This document shows, in pieces, positions 19,488 to 27,625 of a stretch of 64,000 bases of DNA. Both the position numbers and the translations under genes were made by a program. Numbering within the stretch: position 1 is the stretch's first letter; each line of letters opens with the position of its first letter. The notes beneath the pieces were generated by a model. It was not told the DNA's origin. It did no database searches and saw only the letters and a list, made by a program, of their open reading frames with translations. This DNA is from Emticicia fluvialis (GTDB taxonomy: Bacteria > Bacteroidota > Bacteroidia > Cytophagales > Spirosomataceae): assembly GCF_024793945.1 (NCBI RefSeq), contig NZ_JANUSD010000019.1, positions 25,315-89,314 on the forward strand, read 5' to 3'.

Positions 19488-20475
19488 ATTGCTGTGCCTT
19501 CGCAAACTTTTGGGCCATTATGCTGGCGGCAATCAGCTGCAAAGCATGATAAACCATGAGCGGTAAAAGGATGATACCAATAATACTGCTTTGGGTAAAC
19601 AACACTTTTGACATGACAGTGCCGTGTACTAACGATTTCTTTGAGCCACAGAACATAACTGTAATGGTATCGGCCATATCGAACCCCAGCAATTTAGCAA
19701 TAAAGCGGGTTATGATAATAACTGAAAAGAACAAGCCAAGCAAACCGGCCATCAACAGGATGAGCTCAATAAACGATAAATCTCTGAACAGATTCAAAGC
19801 GAAAGACTTACAAAAAGAGGTATAAATAATGACCAGAATGATAGACTGGTCGAAGTTCTTCAGAGCGGTTTTGTGTTTATCAGCCAGCCAGCCCAGGCGC
19901 TTATTTAGCAGCAGACCTATTACCAGTGGCAATAATACCTGCAGGCAAAGTTTGATAACAATGCTTTGGGTGTCAAAACCGCCGGTATCGGCAGCAACAA
20001 AAATACCTACCCATAGCGGCGTCATAAACAAGCCTATCAGACTTGATATACTGGCATTAAAAATGGCAGAAGGCACATTACCGTTGGCCATTGAAACCAT
20101 TACAACAGATGATGAAACGGTAGATGGCAAAGCCGCGAGGTAGAAAATTCCAAGCCAGAGATTTTCTGTATCTGCTCCTTTAAATAAGGGCTTTACCAGT
20201 AATGCGATGATTGGAAACAATACAAAAGTAGTAAGCTGAATTACCAGGTGCATTTTCCAGTTGGCCAGGCCTTTCTTAAGTTTATCTATACTTAGCTTAA
20301 GCCCATAAAAGAAGAAAATGCCCGACACTCCATAATTGGCTAGTTCTTCTAAGGAGAAAGGCTCTTGCATAATGCCAAAAGAAGGGAAATAATAGGCCAG
20401 GACAACCATTAGAATAATGGCGCCTAAAAACCAGTCGAGACCGATACGAGAGAAAAAATTGCTTATCTTGTTCAC
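19486..20475 (-). CDS. Bile acid:sodium symporter-family transporter (SBF-like)
   Basis: 329 aa, about ten hydrophobic helices. It belongs to the SBF-like (YocS/P7-type) branch of the bile acid:sodium symporter superfamily. The N-terminal region has Y-G-V-S-G-I-F-F-F-Y-G-L-K-L-S, and the core has L-P-S-T-V-S-S-S-V-V-M-V-S-M-A-N-G-N, the crossover region that in structural relatives binds sodium. The natural substrate is probably an organic anion, not bile acid. It is a single gene between two terminators. Confidence 0.85.
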   Translation of the reverse strand: MNKISNFFSRIGLDWFLGAIILMVVLAYYFPSFGIMQEPFSLEELANYGVSGIFFFYGLKLSIDKLKKGLANWKMHLVIQLTTFVLFPIIALLVKPLFKGADTENLWLGIFYLAALPSTVSSSVVMVSMANGNVPSAIFNASISSLIGLFMTPLWVGIFVAADTGGFDTQSIVIKLCLQVLLPLVIGLLLNKRLGWLADKHKTALKNFDQSIILVIIYTSFCKSFALNLFRDLSFIELILLMAGLLGLFFSVIIITRFIAKLLGFDMADTITVMFCGSKKSLVHGTVMSKVLFTQSSIIGIILLPLMVYHALQLIAASIMAQKFAKAQQ

Positions 20476-20512
20476 AATTACTGACGGTTTTAGAATACTG
20501 AATCAAAAAAGT

Positions 20513-20550
20513 AAAAGCCCTACAAACCATTACTGGCTTATAGGGCTTTT
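20513..20550 (-). terminator. Intrinsic terminator of dnaN
   Basis: Ten-bp stem (20513-20522 with 20541-20550) around an 18-nt loop, followed on the minus strand by ACTTTTTTGA. It lies 18 bases after the dnaN stop. Confidence 0.8.
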
Positions 20551-20567
20551 GCATATCATTTAGCGGC

Positions 20568-21692
20568 TTATGCGTATGTATTTAACATCACCGGCATTAC
20601 AAGCATCAAGGTATCTTCGTTATCAACTTTTTCTACAGGTATAATCAAACCGGCACGATTCGGCTGCGACATTTCAAGTGAGATATTCTTAACGCTCAGA
20701 TTGTTGAGCATTTCTATCAAAAACTTGGCATTGAACCCAATCTCAATGTCGTCGCCGTCATATTCACAAGCCAGCTTTTCAGTTGCCTCATTTGAATAAT
20801 CCAGGTCTTCTGCCGAAATAACCAGCTCGTTCTGAGATATTTTAAGGCGAATCTGATGCGTAGTTTTATTTGAGTAAATAGAAATACGTTTCAGGGTGCT
20901 CAACAATTCGGTGCGCTCAATTTTTAATTTATTAGGGTTGTTCTGAGGGATAACGTTTTCGTAATCAGGGAAACGCTCGTCTATCAGGCGGCAAATCATT
21001 TTTATATTGCCAAAACTAAAAAATGCATTCGAATTACTGAATTCAGCCTTTACGGGCAATACTTCACCAGGCAAAGAAGACTTCAGGAGGTTAAGCGCCT
21101 TGCGCGGCAGAATCATTGAAGTACTGTTAGGCGAGGTAATATCTGTGCGGCGGTATCGTATCAATCGGTGTCCGTCGGTAGCTACAAAGGTAGTGGCCTT
21201 GTCAGAAGCCTGAACGAATACGCCTGTCATGGCAGGGCGGAGGTCGTCTGTGCTGGTGGCAAAGATAGTATTGGCAATGGCTGTACCCAGCACGTCTGAG
21301 TCCATTTCAATACTGAAATTTCTGTTGACCTGTGGCACACGAGGGAAATCCATCGGGTTTTCACCGGCCAGCTTATAACGGCCATTGGCGGTTACGAGTT
21401 CAGTGCCGAAGGTCTCTTCGTCAACATTAATCTGAACAGGCTGCTCAGGAAGGCTTCTCAGGGTATCAAGCAAAAGGCGGGCGGGTACAGCAAAAGATCC
21501 GGTATCGCGAGAATCAACCTCAAATTCGGTGATCATAACCGTTTGCATATCTGAAGCCGTTACCATTAAGTTGCCCTTGTCAAGCTGAAACAAAAAGTTT
21601 TCAAGAATAGGAACTATCGGGTTACTGGCAATGACACCATTGATGGTAGAAAGGTGTCTGAGCAGAGCAGATGAGGAAACAACAAACTTCAT
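20568..21692 (-). CDS. dnaN: DNA polymerase III sliding clamp (beta subunit)
   Basis: 374 aa, full length, three repeated clamp domains of about 120 residues each. It opens MKFVVSSSALLRHLSTINGVI, and the C-terminus ends LMLVMPVMLNTYA, close to the family's M-P-M/V-R/L ending that helps line the protein-binding pocket. It forms a ring dimer that tethers the polymerase to DNA. It is transcribed alone, with its own promoter and terminator; dnaA and recF are not beside it. Two DnaA boxes lie 3.3 kb away, which may be relevant to the position of the origin. Confidence 0.96.
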   Translation of the reverse strand: MKFVVSSSALLRHLSTINGVIASNPIVPILENFLFQLDKGNLMVTASDMQTVMITEFEVDSRDTGSFAVPARLLLDTLRSLPEQPVQINVDEETFGTELVTANGRYKLAGENPMDFPRVPQVNRNFSIEMDSDVLGTAIANTIFATSTDDLRPAMTGVFVQASDKATTFVATDGHRLIRYRRTDITSPNSTSMILPRKALNLLKSSLPGEVLPVKAEFSNSNAFFSFGNIKMICRLIDERFPDYENVIPQNNPNKLKIERTELLSTLKRISIYSNKTTHQIRLKISQNELVISAEDLDYSNEATEKLACEYDGDDIEIGFNAKFLIEMLNNLSVKNISLEMSQPNRAGLIIPVEKVDNEDTLMLVMPVMLNTYA

Positions 21693-21780
21693 GTGTATAT
21701 GCGTTTTTCTATTAAGTATCTCATTATCAATCCTTCACACAAAATACCATAAAAAGTAGCTTAGTTTGAGGATAAGTGAG

Positions 21781-21812
21781 CAAAAGTAGAAAAAAAATCA
21801 CATATTACCCAA
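21781..21812 (-). promoter_or_regulatory. Predicted promoter of dnaN
   Basis: On the minus strand: TTGG (21809-21812), a 20-bp spacer, then TACTTTTG (21781-21788). This matches the Bacteroidota -33/-7 layout and places transcription start about 80 bases before the dnaN start codon. Confidence 0.6.
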
Positions 21813-21829
21813 GTATAAGACAACAAAAA

Positions 21830-21855
21830 GCTTGCCGGCTTATTAACCGGCAAGC
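21830..21855 (-). terminator. Intrinsic terminator of the crtI-crtB operon
   Basis: Perfect 9-bp GC-rich stem (21830-21838 with 21847-21855), 8-nt loop, then CTTTTTGTTG on the minus strand. It lies 18 bases after the crtB stop. Confidence 0.85.
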
Positions 21856-21873
21856 AGAGTATTGAGGTTAAAT

Positions 21874-22710
21874 TCAGATGACATTAAAGCCGCTCTGCAC
21901 CCAGGTTTTGGCAAGAAGAGCCAGTTTAATGGTATCGGGTACGCGAATTCGTTCCTGTTGTATCCGGGCAGCAGAAAGACTACGGATACGGCCAAAGAGT
22001 TTCAGATAATAGCAATAGGCCAGATATACGCCTTTTCTGGCGCCAGATGGTAGTGCCATTATACCAATGTAGGCATCATCAAAATCTTTCTGGATATCCT
22101 GCTCTATTTGTGTTTTGGCCGAAACGCCAAATTCGCTGAAATCTACATTCGGGAAATACACCCGCCCTCTTTCCATAAAATCGCTCTGCATATCTCTCAG
22201 AAAATTCACTTTCTGGAAAGCAGCACCCAGGCTGCGGGCATGGTCTTTCAGTTTTTCATACATTGGCTCGTCTCCTTCACAAAACACCCGCAGGCACATC
22301 AAGCCCACCACCTCGGCCGAACCATAAATGTATTTGTTATAATTTTTATTGTCGTAGGCCGTGTTAGAAAGGTCCATTTCCATGCTGTCAAGAAATGCGT
22401 CTATCAACTCCTGCTCAATTTTAAACTGCTTTACTACTTTTTGAAAAGAGTGCAAAACAGGGTTGAGGCTGATGCCTTCTTCTATGGCTAAGTAGGTTTC
22501 GTGGCGGTATCGGTCAAGCAAAGTTTTTTTGTCGAAATCATGGAATGTATCAACAATTTCGTCAGCATATCTTACAAACCCGTAAATTCCGTAGATAGGG
22601 TCATGAAATTTACGGCTAAGTGTTTGTATACCCAGTGTAAATGAAGTACTGTAGTATTTAGTTATGAGCTTACTACAGGCAAAGGTGGTTTTTTCAAACA
22701 AACTAAACAT
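21874..22710 (-). CDS. crtB: Phytoene synthase (squalene/phytoene synthase family)
   Basis: 278 aa. The two Asp-rich magnesium-diphosphate motifs are D50-E-I-V-D54 and D173-M-Q-S-D177. The C-terminal L-P-S-G-A-R-K-G-V-Y-L-A-Y region is also typical. It condenses two geranylgeranyl diphosphates to phytoene, the first committed step of carotenoid synthesis. It follows crtI by 35 bases in the same operon. Squalene synthase is the main alternative, but linkage to crtI favours phytoene synthase. Confidence 0.92.
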   Translation of the reverse strand: MFSLFEKTTFACSKLITKYYSTSFTLGIQTLSRKFHDPIYGIYGFVRYADEIVDTFHDFDKKTLLDRYRHETYLAIEEGISLNPVLHSFQKVVKQFKIEQELIDAFLDSMEMDLSNTAYDNKNYNKYIYGSAEVVGLMCLRVFCEGDEPMYEKLKDHARSLGAAFQKVNFLRDMQSDFMERGRVYFPNVDFSEFGVSAKTQIEQDIQKDFDDAYIGIMALPSGARKGVYLAYCYYLKLFGRIRSLSAARIQQERIRVPDTIKLALLAKTWVQSGFNVI

Positions 22711-22745
22711 ATTTTGGTCTGTTAAAAGGTTGGGTAAAATCTATA

Positions 22746-24242
22746 TTAGGCAATTGAAACTTCTTTTTGAGCTTTTCCAAACTCTTTTAATACCTCATTG
22801 GCCACTACCTGACCCGAAATTAAAGATGGAGGAACACCCGGCCCGGGAACTGTTAGCTGACCCGTGTAGTAGAGGTTCCTCACCTTTTTATTTTTTAAAC
22901 TCGGTTTCAGAAACGCCGTTTGCAGCAGGGTATTGGCCAGCCCATAGGCATTTCCTCGAAACGAGTGATATTCGCTTTTAAAATCGCTCACGGCAAAGCT
23001 GCGTTTATATATCACGTGTTCTTTTATGTTATGCCCCACGTAGTTTTCAAGCCGTGCCATTACCATATCGTAATACTTCTCACGCACGGTTTCATTGTCT
23101 TCCAGGTCTGGGGCGATGGGAATGAGAATGAACAGATTCTCTGAACCTTCCGGTGCTACTGAGGCATCAGTCTTTGAGGGCGCTGAAACATAGAACAACG
23201 GCTTTGACGGCCATTGCGGACTAGTATATATTTCTTTGGCATGCTGGTTAAAGTCTTCATCAAAAAATAAATTATGATGTATCAGCTTATCAACCTTTCT
23301 GTCTACGCCCAGATAAAACAGCAACGATGAAGGCGCCATTGTACGGCTTTGCCAGTAGCTATCGCTGTAGTTCCGGTAGGGTTTATCCAGCAGGTTGGTT
23401 TCTATATGGTGGTAGTCGGCACCACCAATTACTACATCTGCATCATACCGGCCGGTTTTGGTTATTACCTTTTGAGCCATACCATTCTGAACTACAATCT
23501 GCGTTACCTCTTCGTTGAGGCGGATATCCACACCTTTTTCTTCTGCCAGTTGCACCATGGCTTTTACAATTTCGTGCATACCACCCATCGGATACCAGGT
23601 ACCCAACGCTATTTCTGCATAGTTCATTAAACTATACAAAGCAGGCGTGTTTTGAGGCGTGGCTCCCAGAAAAAGAATCGGAAACTCCATTAACTGCAGA
23701 AGCTTTTTGCTGCTGAAAAACTTTCGGATATGCTTGCCAAACGAGGCAAATAAATCAAGACTCAGGGCTTTGGTTAACAGCCGAAAATCAAAAAATTCGG
23801 TAACCGACAAGCTGGGTTTCCAGACAAACTCTCCTACGCCAACTTCATATTTGTATTTCGACTCTTCCAAAAATGCTTCCAGCTTTTTACTGCTCCCGGG
23901 TTCTATGGTGTCAAAAAGTGTTTTCAGTTCGTTCAGATTGGCCGGTAGGTCAATGTCGTCTTCCGGTCCAAAAATCACTTTATATGACGGGTTAAGCCTT
24001 ACCAGATTATAGTAATCAGAAACCTTTTTGCCATAGGTAGCAAAATATTGTTCAAATACGTCGGGCATCCAATACCAGCTGGGGCCCATGTCGAACATAA
24101 AGCCTTTTTCTTCAAAAATACGGGCACGCCCGCCTGCCATTGAGTTTTTTTCAAGTATTACCACTTCGTAACCTTCGTCAGCCAATTTGGTTGCTGCTGA
24201 CAACCCCGCAAATCCTGCCCCTATTACTACAGCTTTTTTCAT
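22746..24242 (-). CDS. crtI: Phytoene desaturase
   Basis: 498 aa. The FAD dinucleotide-binding motif V-I-G-A-G-F-A-G-L-S-A is at residues 6-16 and E-K-N-S-M-A-G-G-R-A follows at 31-40. The C-terminal family signature T-V-P-G-P-G-V-P-P-S-L-I-S-G is near residues 465-480. CrtI-type enzymes introduce double bonds into phytoene to give neurosporene or lycopene. It is the first gene of crtI-crtB; cyclase and hydroxylase genes are not in the window. The upstream region has repeated TTGTnTAA boxes, suggesting regulated expression. Confidence 0.93.
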   Translation of the reverse strand: MKKAVVIGAGFAGLSAATKLADEGYEVVILEKNSMAGGRARIFEEKGFMFDMGPSWYWMPDVFEQYFATYGKKVSDYYNLVRLNPSYKVIFGPEDDIDLPANLNELKTLFDTIEPGSSKKLEAFLEESKYKYEVGVGEFVWKPSLSVTEFFDFRLLTKALSLDLFASFGKHIRKFFSSKKLLQLMEFPILFLGATPQNTPALYSLMNYAEIALGTWYPMGGMHEIVKAMVQLAEEKGVDIRLNEEVTQIVVQNGMAQKVITKTGRYDADVVIGGADYHHIETNLLDKPYRNYSDSYWQSRTMAPSSLLFYLGVDRKVDKLIHHNLFFDEDFNQHAKEIYTSPQWPSKPLFYVSAPSKTDASVAPEGSENLFILIPIAPDLEDNETVREKYYDMVMARLENYVGHNIKEHVIYKRSFAVSDFKSEYHSFRGNAYGLANTLLQTAFLKPSLKNKKVRNLYYTGQLTVPGPGVPPSLISGQVVANEVLKEFGKAQKEVSIA

Positions 24243-24264
24243 TCAGAAATACCGGTTATTGCAT

Positions 24265-24317
24265 TGTTAATTGTATAAACTTAGTTTGTTTAATTTTGTT
24301 TTCAAAAAGTTAAACAA
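24265..24317 (-). promoter_or_regulatory. Candidate operator of crtI with repeated TTGTnTAA boxes
   Basis: TTGTATAA at 24271-24278, TTGTTTAA at 24286-24293 and its exact inverse TTAAACAA at 24310-24317, plus TTGTTAA at 24265-24271. The two latter boxes make an 8-bp inverted repeat with a 16-bp spacer, 44-75 bases upstream of the crtI start. A MerR-type or other dimeric regulator is plausible; none is encoded nearby. Confidence 0.45.
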
Positions 24318-24362
24318 TTTATTTTCTTATGTAAGATACCCATTGCCGACAATCAGAAATTA

Positions 24363-24686
24363 TCATTTTTTAAGTGTCGGGTATTCGTCTATACCCAGGG
24401 TGGTTAACTTCGGGTTGAGTGTTTTGGGAATAATAACTACCTGAAAGAATTTGGTTTTCATAGCGTCAAAGTCACACACAAATTTGTTTTTTGATTTCAA
24501 TGCTCTATAAACGGCCGTGTAATTGACCTTCTTTTGCTCCCAGCCATTTATAGCCAGATTGGTCTGCACACATTCAATAGCCCTTTTAAGATTAGAGAAA
24601 TAGACTGTAAATGGTTCCCGCTTTCTGACATCATTCAATGTACCAATGTATTGAATTGTAACTTCGTAAATAACTGATTGCCTCAT
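24363..24686 (-). CDS. Small protein of unknown function
   Basis: 107 aa, not recognised. It is predicted soluble, mixed alpha/beta and basic, with no signal peptide. It starts MRQSVIYEVTIQYIGTLN and has a pattern of strand-helix-strand (Y-E-V-T-I-Q-Y, then F-S-N-L-K-R-A-I-E-C-V, then Y-T-A-V-Y-R-A-L-K), which could be a small RHH- or ferredoxin-like fold, but I cannot assign one. It is transcribed away from the intergenic region that carries the DnaA boxes. Composition looks normal for coding sequence in this window. Confidence 0.6.
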   Translation of the reverse strand: MRQSVIYEVTIQYIGTLNDVRKREPFTVYFSNLKRAIECVQTNLAINGWEQKKVNYTAVYRALKSKNKFVCDFDAMKTKFFQVVIIPKTLNPKLTTLGIDEYPTLKK

Positions 24687-24850
24687 AGAACATTCAACTT
24701 AGTAATGTGCCTGCCCGGTAAAAGAAGGCTTTACTTACTAAAACTACACATAAAAAAAGAGTTTTTGGCAAATTATATGGTAATTATTCTCTACCACAAT
24801 AAAATCAATTTTTGCACGTTATTATGTTGTATTTCATTTAGTTATAAGAG

Positions 24851-24884
24851 AAAAAGCCTGAACATATCATTTGTCGGGCTTTTT
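24851..24884 (+). terminator. Orphan intrinsic terminator between divergent genes
   Basis: Eleven-pair stem (24851-24861 with 24874-24884, one G-U) and 12-nt loop, running into a T-run (24880-24889). The flanking genes (ending 24686 minus, starting 25121 plus) are transcribed away from it, so no annotated gene explains it. A short plus-strand RNA ending here is the likely reason. Confidence 0.7.
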
Positions 24885-24959
24885 CTTTTGGTGGATGAGC
24901 TTATTTCTACGTTCTCCTGCTGACTTAAAACTCCGGGGCATCAACCGCACCGGCGCGAG

Positions 24960-24988
24960 TTATCCACATACCAACACACTTATCCACA
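24960..24988 (+). other. Pair of perfect DnaA boxes; candidate part of a replication origin
   Basis: TTATCCACA occurs exactly at 24960-24968 and again, in the same orientation, at 24980-24988, with a 20-bp period. It is followed by an AT-rich stretch (24990-25120). Both match the E. coli high-affinity DnaA box consensus. The 434-bp gap 24687-25120 separates divergently transcribed genes, and dnaN is 3.3 kb away. I see no further perfect box in the gap. Calling it oriC is inference. Confidence 0.5.
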
Positions 24989-25120
24989 GTATTTTTTTAG
25001 TAACTGCCTTTCATAATCTTTCGATTTTCGCCTGATTTTTCATAATAAATTGAGAACTTTGCCAGCTCATTTAAAATAGGCTGTAAAAAGGCCGCATTAT
25101 CTTAAAAAAACCAATTTCAA

Positions 25121-26248
25121 ATGACGCTTTTTAATGTGTATCCCCTTTATGACATTGAGCCGGTAAAGGCTCAGGGTTCTTATCTATGGGATAAGAACGG
25201 ACAGGAGTATTTAGATTTATATGGTGGCCATGCCGTTATTTCAATAGGCCACACGCACCCTGTTTATGTCCGAAGGCTTACACAACAATTAAAAAACATT
25301 GGTTTTTATTCAAATTCTGTCAAAATTCCGTCGCAGGAAGAACTGGCAGATAAACTGGGTAAAATTTCAGGATTGAAAGATTATTACCTGTTTCTGGTAA
25401 ACTCTGGCGCTGAAGCTAACGAGAATGCATTGAAGCTGGCTTCTTTTTATAATGGTCGTAAAAAAGTGATTGCCTTTACCAAAGGGTTTCATGGCCGTAC
25501 GTCTGCCGCTGTAGCCGTAACCGACAACCCATCAATAAAGGCACCCCTTAACTTTGCAGACCACGTGCAGATATTGCCGTTTAACGATGTGGAAGCGGTT
25601 AAGAAAGCCATTGATAACGAAACCTGTGCGGTAATTGTTGAGGGTATTCAGGGTGTTGGGGGTATACAGGTTGCCAGTGATGCGTTTCTAAAAGCCATAC
25701 GCAAGGCCTGTGATAAAACAGGAGCCATTTTTATACATGACAGCGTGCAGTGCGGATATGGGCGCTCGGGTAAATTTTTCAGCTTTGAGTATAGTGGCGT
25801 AAAACCAGACATTATTTCTACAGCCAAAGGCATGGGTAACGGTTTCCCAATCGGGGCTATTCTTATATCGCCCAGATTTGAGGCCAAGCATGGCATGCTG
25901 GGTACAACCTTTGGAGGTAATCATCTGGCCTGTACAGCTGCCAATGCAGTAATTGACGTTATAAAGAAAGAAAAACTGGTGCAAAATGCCGCAGCCGTGG
26001 GCGATTATTTCTTTGAAAACCTGAAGCAGTTTAAGGGAATAAAAGAACTACGCGGCAAAGGATTAATGATAGGTATCGAGTTTGAACAACCGGTTGACCC
26101 TATCAGGAATTCTCTGCTTTTTGACCATAAAATATTTACGGGCGTAGCCGGGAAACACACCATGCGTTTGCTCCCCAGCCTTGCCCTTACAACCAAAGAG
26201 GCCGACATCTTTTTAGAAGCCCTGCATAAAGTTTTAGCTAAGGCTTAA
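25121..26248 (+). CDS. argD: Acetylornithine/succinylornithine-type aminotransferase (class III, PLP)
   Basis: 375 aa, PLP-dependent class III aminotransferase of the Bacteroidota ArgD type. In arginine synthesis it makes N-acylornithine from the semialdehyde. N-S-G-A-E-A-N-E-N-A (94-103) binds the cofactor phosphate. Asp207 contacts the PLP ring nitrogen, and Lys236 (S-T-A-K-G-M-G-N-G) forms the Schiff base. T-T-F-G-G-N-H contributes across the dimer. The usual D-E-x-Q motif here reads D-S-V-Q. No other arg genes are in the window. Its 3' end overlaps the convergent methyltransferase by 11 bases. Confidence 0.85.
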   Translation: MTLFNVYPLYDIEPVKAQGSYLWDKNGQEYLDLYGGHAVISIGHTHPVYVRRLTQQLKNIGFYSNSVKIPSQEELADKLGKISGLKDYYLFLVNSGAEANENALKLASFYNGRKKVIAFTKGFHGRTSAAVAVTDNPSIKAPLNFADHVQILPFNDVEAVKKAIDNETCAVIVEGIQGVGGIQVASDAFLKAIRKACDKTGAIFIHDSVQCGYGRSGKFFSFEYSGVKPDIISTAKGMGNGFPIGAILISPRFEAKHGMLGTTFGGNHLACTAANAVIDVIKKEKLVQNAAAVGDYFFENLKQFKGIKELRGKGLMIGIEFEQPVDPIRNSLLFDHKIFTGVAGKHTMRLLPSLALTTKEADIFLEALHKVLAKA

Positions 26249-27041
26249 CAGCCTCAATGGCCAGCAGATACAATTTCATGGCCTGCGCTTTGTCAGCAAT
26301 CCAGGTGTTATAATCCTGGATTGCTTTCAGCCGAACCTCTTCTGAAATAAACCCATCCTTCACAACCTGATTCCCACGTGTTTCTGCTACCACTGACCAG
26401 ATTTGTGCATCACCTTTAAAACTCTCCTCTCCAACCCTGCTCATTTCATGTTGTTCAACGATTGTGACTGAGTCCAGACCCAGGTCTTTGTAAATAGCGG
26501 GTAAATTATCAGCAATGGCGTTGTCATAACCGGCATCTGCCCGCCAGTTGAGAAATGCCTCATAAAAATCAAGCATTGACTGCGGTGGCTGTGGTGTCCA
26601 TTCAATTCGGGTATGGTTATAATCAAGTATAGAAATTCGCCCGCCGGGCTTCAATAGATTTACCATATTTGAAACTACCTCAGCCGGGTTACTCACCCAT
26701 TGCAAGGTTCGGGCCGCTATTACCAAATCAAATTTGTGGTCAGGTTTGTACGTGTTTATATCTGCCACTTCAAACGACAGATTGTTCAGATGGGCATAGT
26801 TTTTTGTGGCCATATTAATGAGATGTTCGCTGAAATCGATTCCAACTACTTTACCGTTTGGCCCTACCTGCCTGGCTACACCGGCAGTAATACTGCCCGA
26901 GCCACAGCCCACATCAAGCACTGAGAACCCTTCTTGCAGCAGCGGAATCAGTGACGAATAGCTGTTTTCAATTGTGCGGCGGTCGAGCACCTTGTTTGCT
27001 CCCTGCGGCATTTCTGCCCTTGTTTGAGACGTCTGACTCAT
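26238..27041 (-). CDS. Class I SAM-dependent methyltransferase
   Basis: 267 aa. The Rossmann SAM-binding motif V-L-D-V-G-C-G-S-G-S is at residues 41-50. It is followed by V-V-G-I-D-F-S (motif II) and L-K-P-G-G-R-I-S-I-L-D-Y (post-motif region, about 131-142). The substrate is unknown; it resembles the UbiE/Methyltransf_11 group. It is monocistronic and its 3' end overlaps argD by 11 bases tail to tail. Confidence 0.85.
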   Translation of the reverse strand: MSQTSQTRAEMPQGANKVLDRRTIENSYSSLIPLLQEGFSVLDVGCGSGSITAGVARQVGPNGKVVGIDFSEHLINMATKNYAHLNNLSFEVADINTYKPDHKFDLVIAARTLQWVSNPAEVVSNMVNLLKPGGRISILDYNHTRIEWTPQPPQSMLDFYEAFLNWRADAGYDNAIADNLPAIYKDLGLDSVTIVEQHEMSRVGEESFKGDAQIWSVVAETRGNQVVKDGFISEEVRLKAIQDYNTWIADKAQAMKLYLLAIEAVKP

Positions 27042-27136
27042 TACTTATTTGATAAATGGTTAATAATGCTTATTAAAAAATGAGGCGCCAACACAAAAAG
27101 CAATACATTTGTTTGTTCACATAAGCCTCTGAAAAC

Positions 27137-27619
27137 ATGGACATTGTACTATTAATTATTGCCATTGTCTGCCTGCTGATTGGCCTTGCGGGGGCCGTTT
27201 TACCATTGCCCGGCCCACCGCTCAGCTTTGCAGGCATTGTTGCTTTGCATTTTACCAGATTTGCCCAATTCAGCGAAAACCTGCTCTGGACCCTGGGCTT
27301 GCTCACGCTTGTAGTAACAGTGCTCGATTACTACGTGCCCGTTTGGGGCACCAAAAAATTCGGTGGCTCAAGGTATGGGTCCTGGGGTAGTATGCTTGGC
27401 ATGCTCATTGGTTTATTCTTTGGCCCCTTTGGCATCTTTATCGGTGCATTTGTTGGCGCATTGGTTGGCGAACTCCTTGCGGGTTCAACTTCTGAACAAG
27501 CCACCAAAGCTGCTATCGGGTCTTTTATAGGTTTCCTGGTGGGGATAGTTATGAAAGTGGCCCTTTGCCTGGTTATGATATGGTATGCCGGCAAAGACCT
27601 ATGGTTTTATTTTAGTTAG
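27137..27619 (+). CDS. DUF456-family small membrane protein
   Basis: 160 aa, four or five hydrophobic segments rich in Gly. It opens M-D-I-V-L-L-I-I-A-I-V-C-L-L-I-G-L-A-G, then has the conserved P-G-P-P-L-S and, later, alternating G-x3-G membrane helices (G-M-L-I-G-L-F-F-G-P-F-G-I-F-I-G). It matches the DUF456 family of unknown function. It converges closely with the acetyltransferase gene (stops 7 bases apart). Confidence 0.8.
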   Translation: MDIVLLIIAIVCLLIGLAGAVLPLPGPPLSFAGIVALHFTRFAQFSENLLWTLGLLTLVVTVLDYYVPVWGTKKFGGSRYGSWGSMLGMLIGLFFGPFGIFIGAFVGALVGELLAGSTSEQATKAAIGSFIGFLVGIVMKVALCLVMIWYAGKDLWFYFS

Positions 27620-27625
27620 GCCTGC

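Noticed and set aside
24678..24923. 81-aa plus-strand frame next to the DnaA boxes
   Set aside because: It runs through a strong terminator hairpin, overlaps the start of the minus-strand gene and has an implausible composition.
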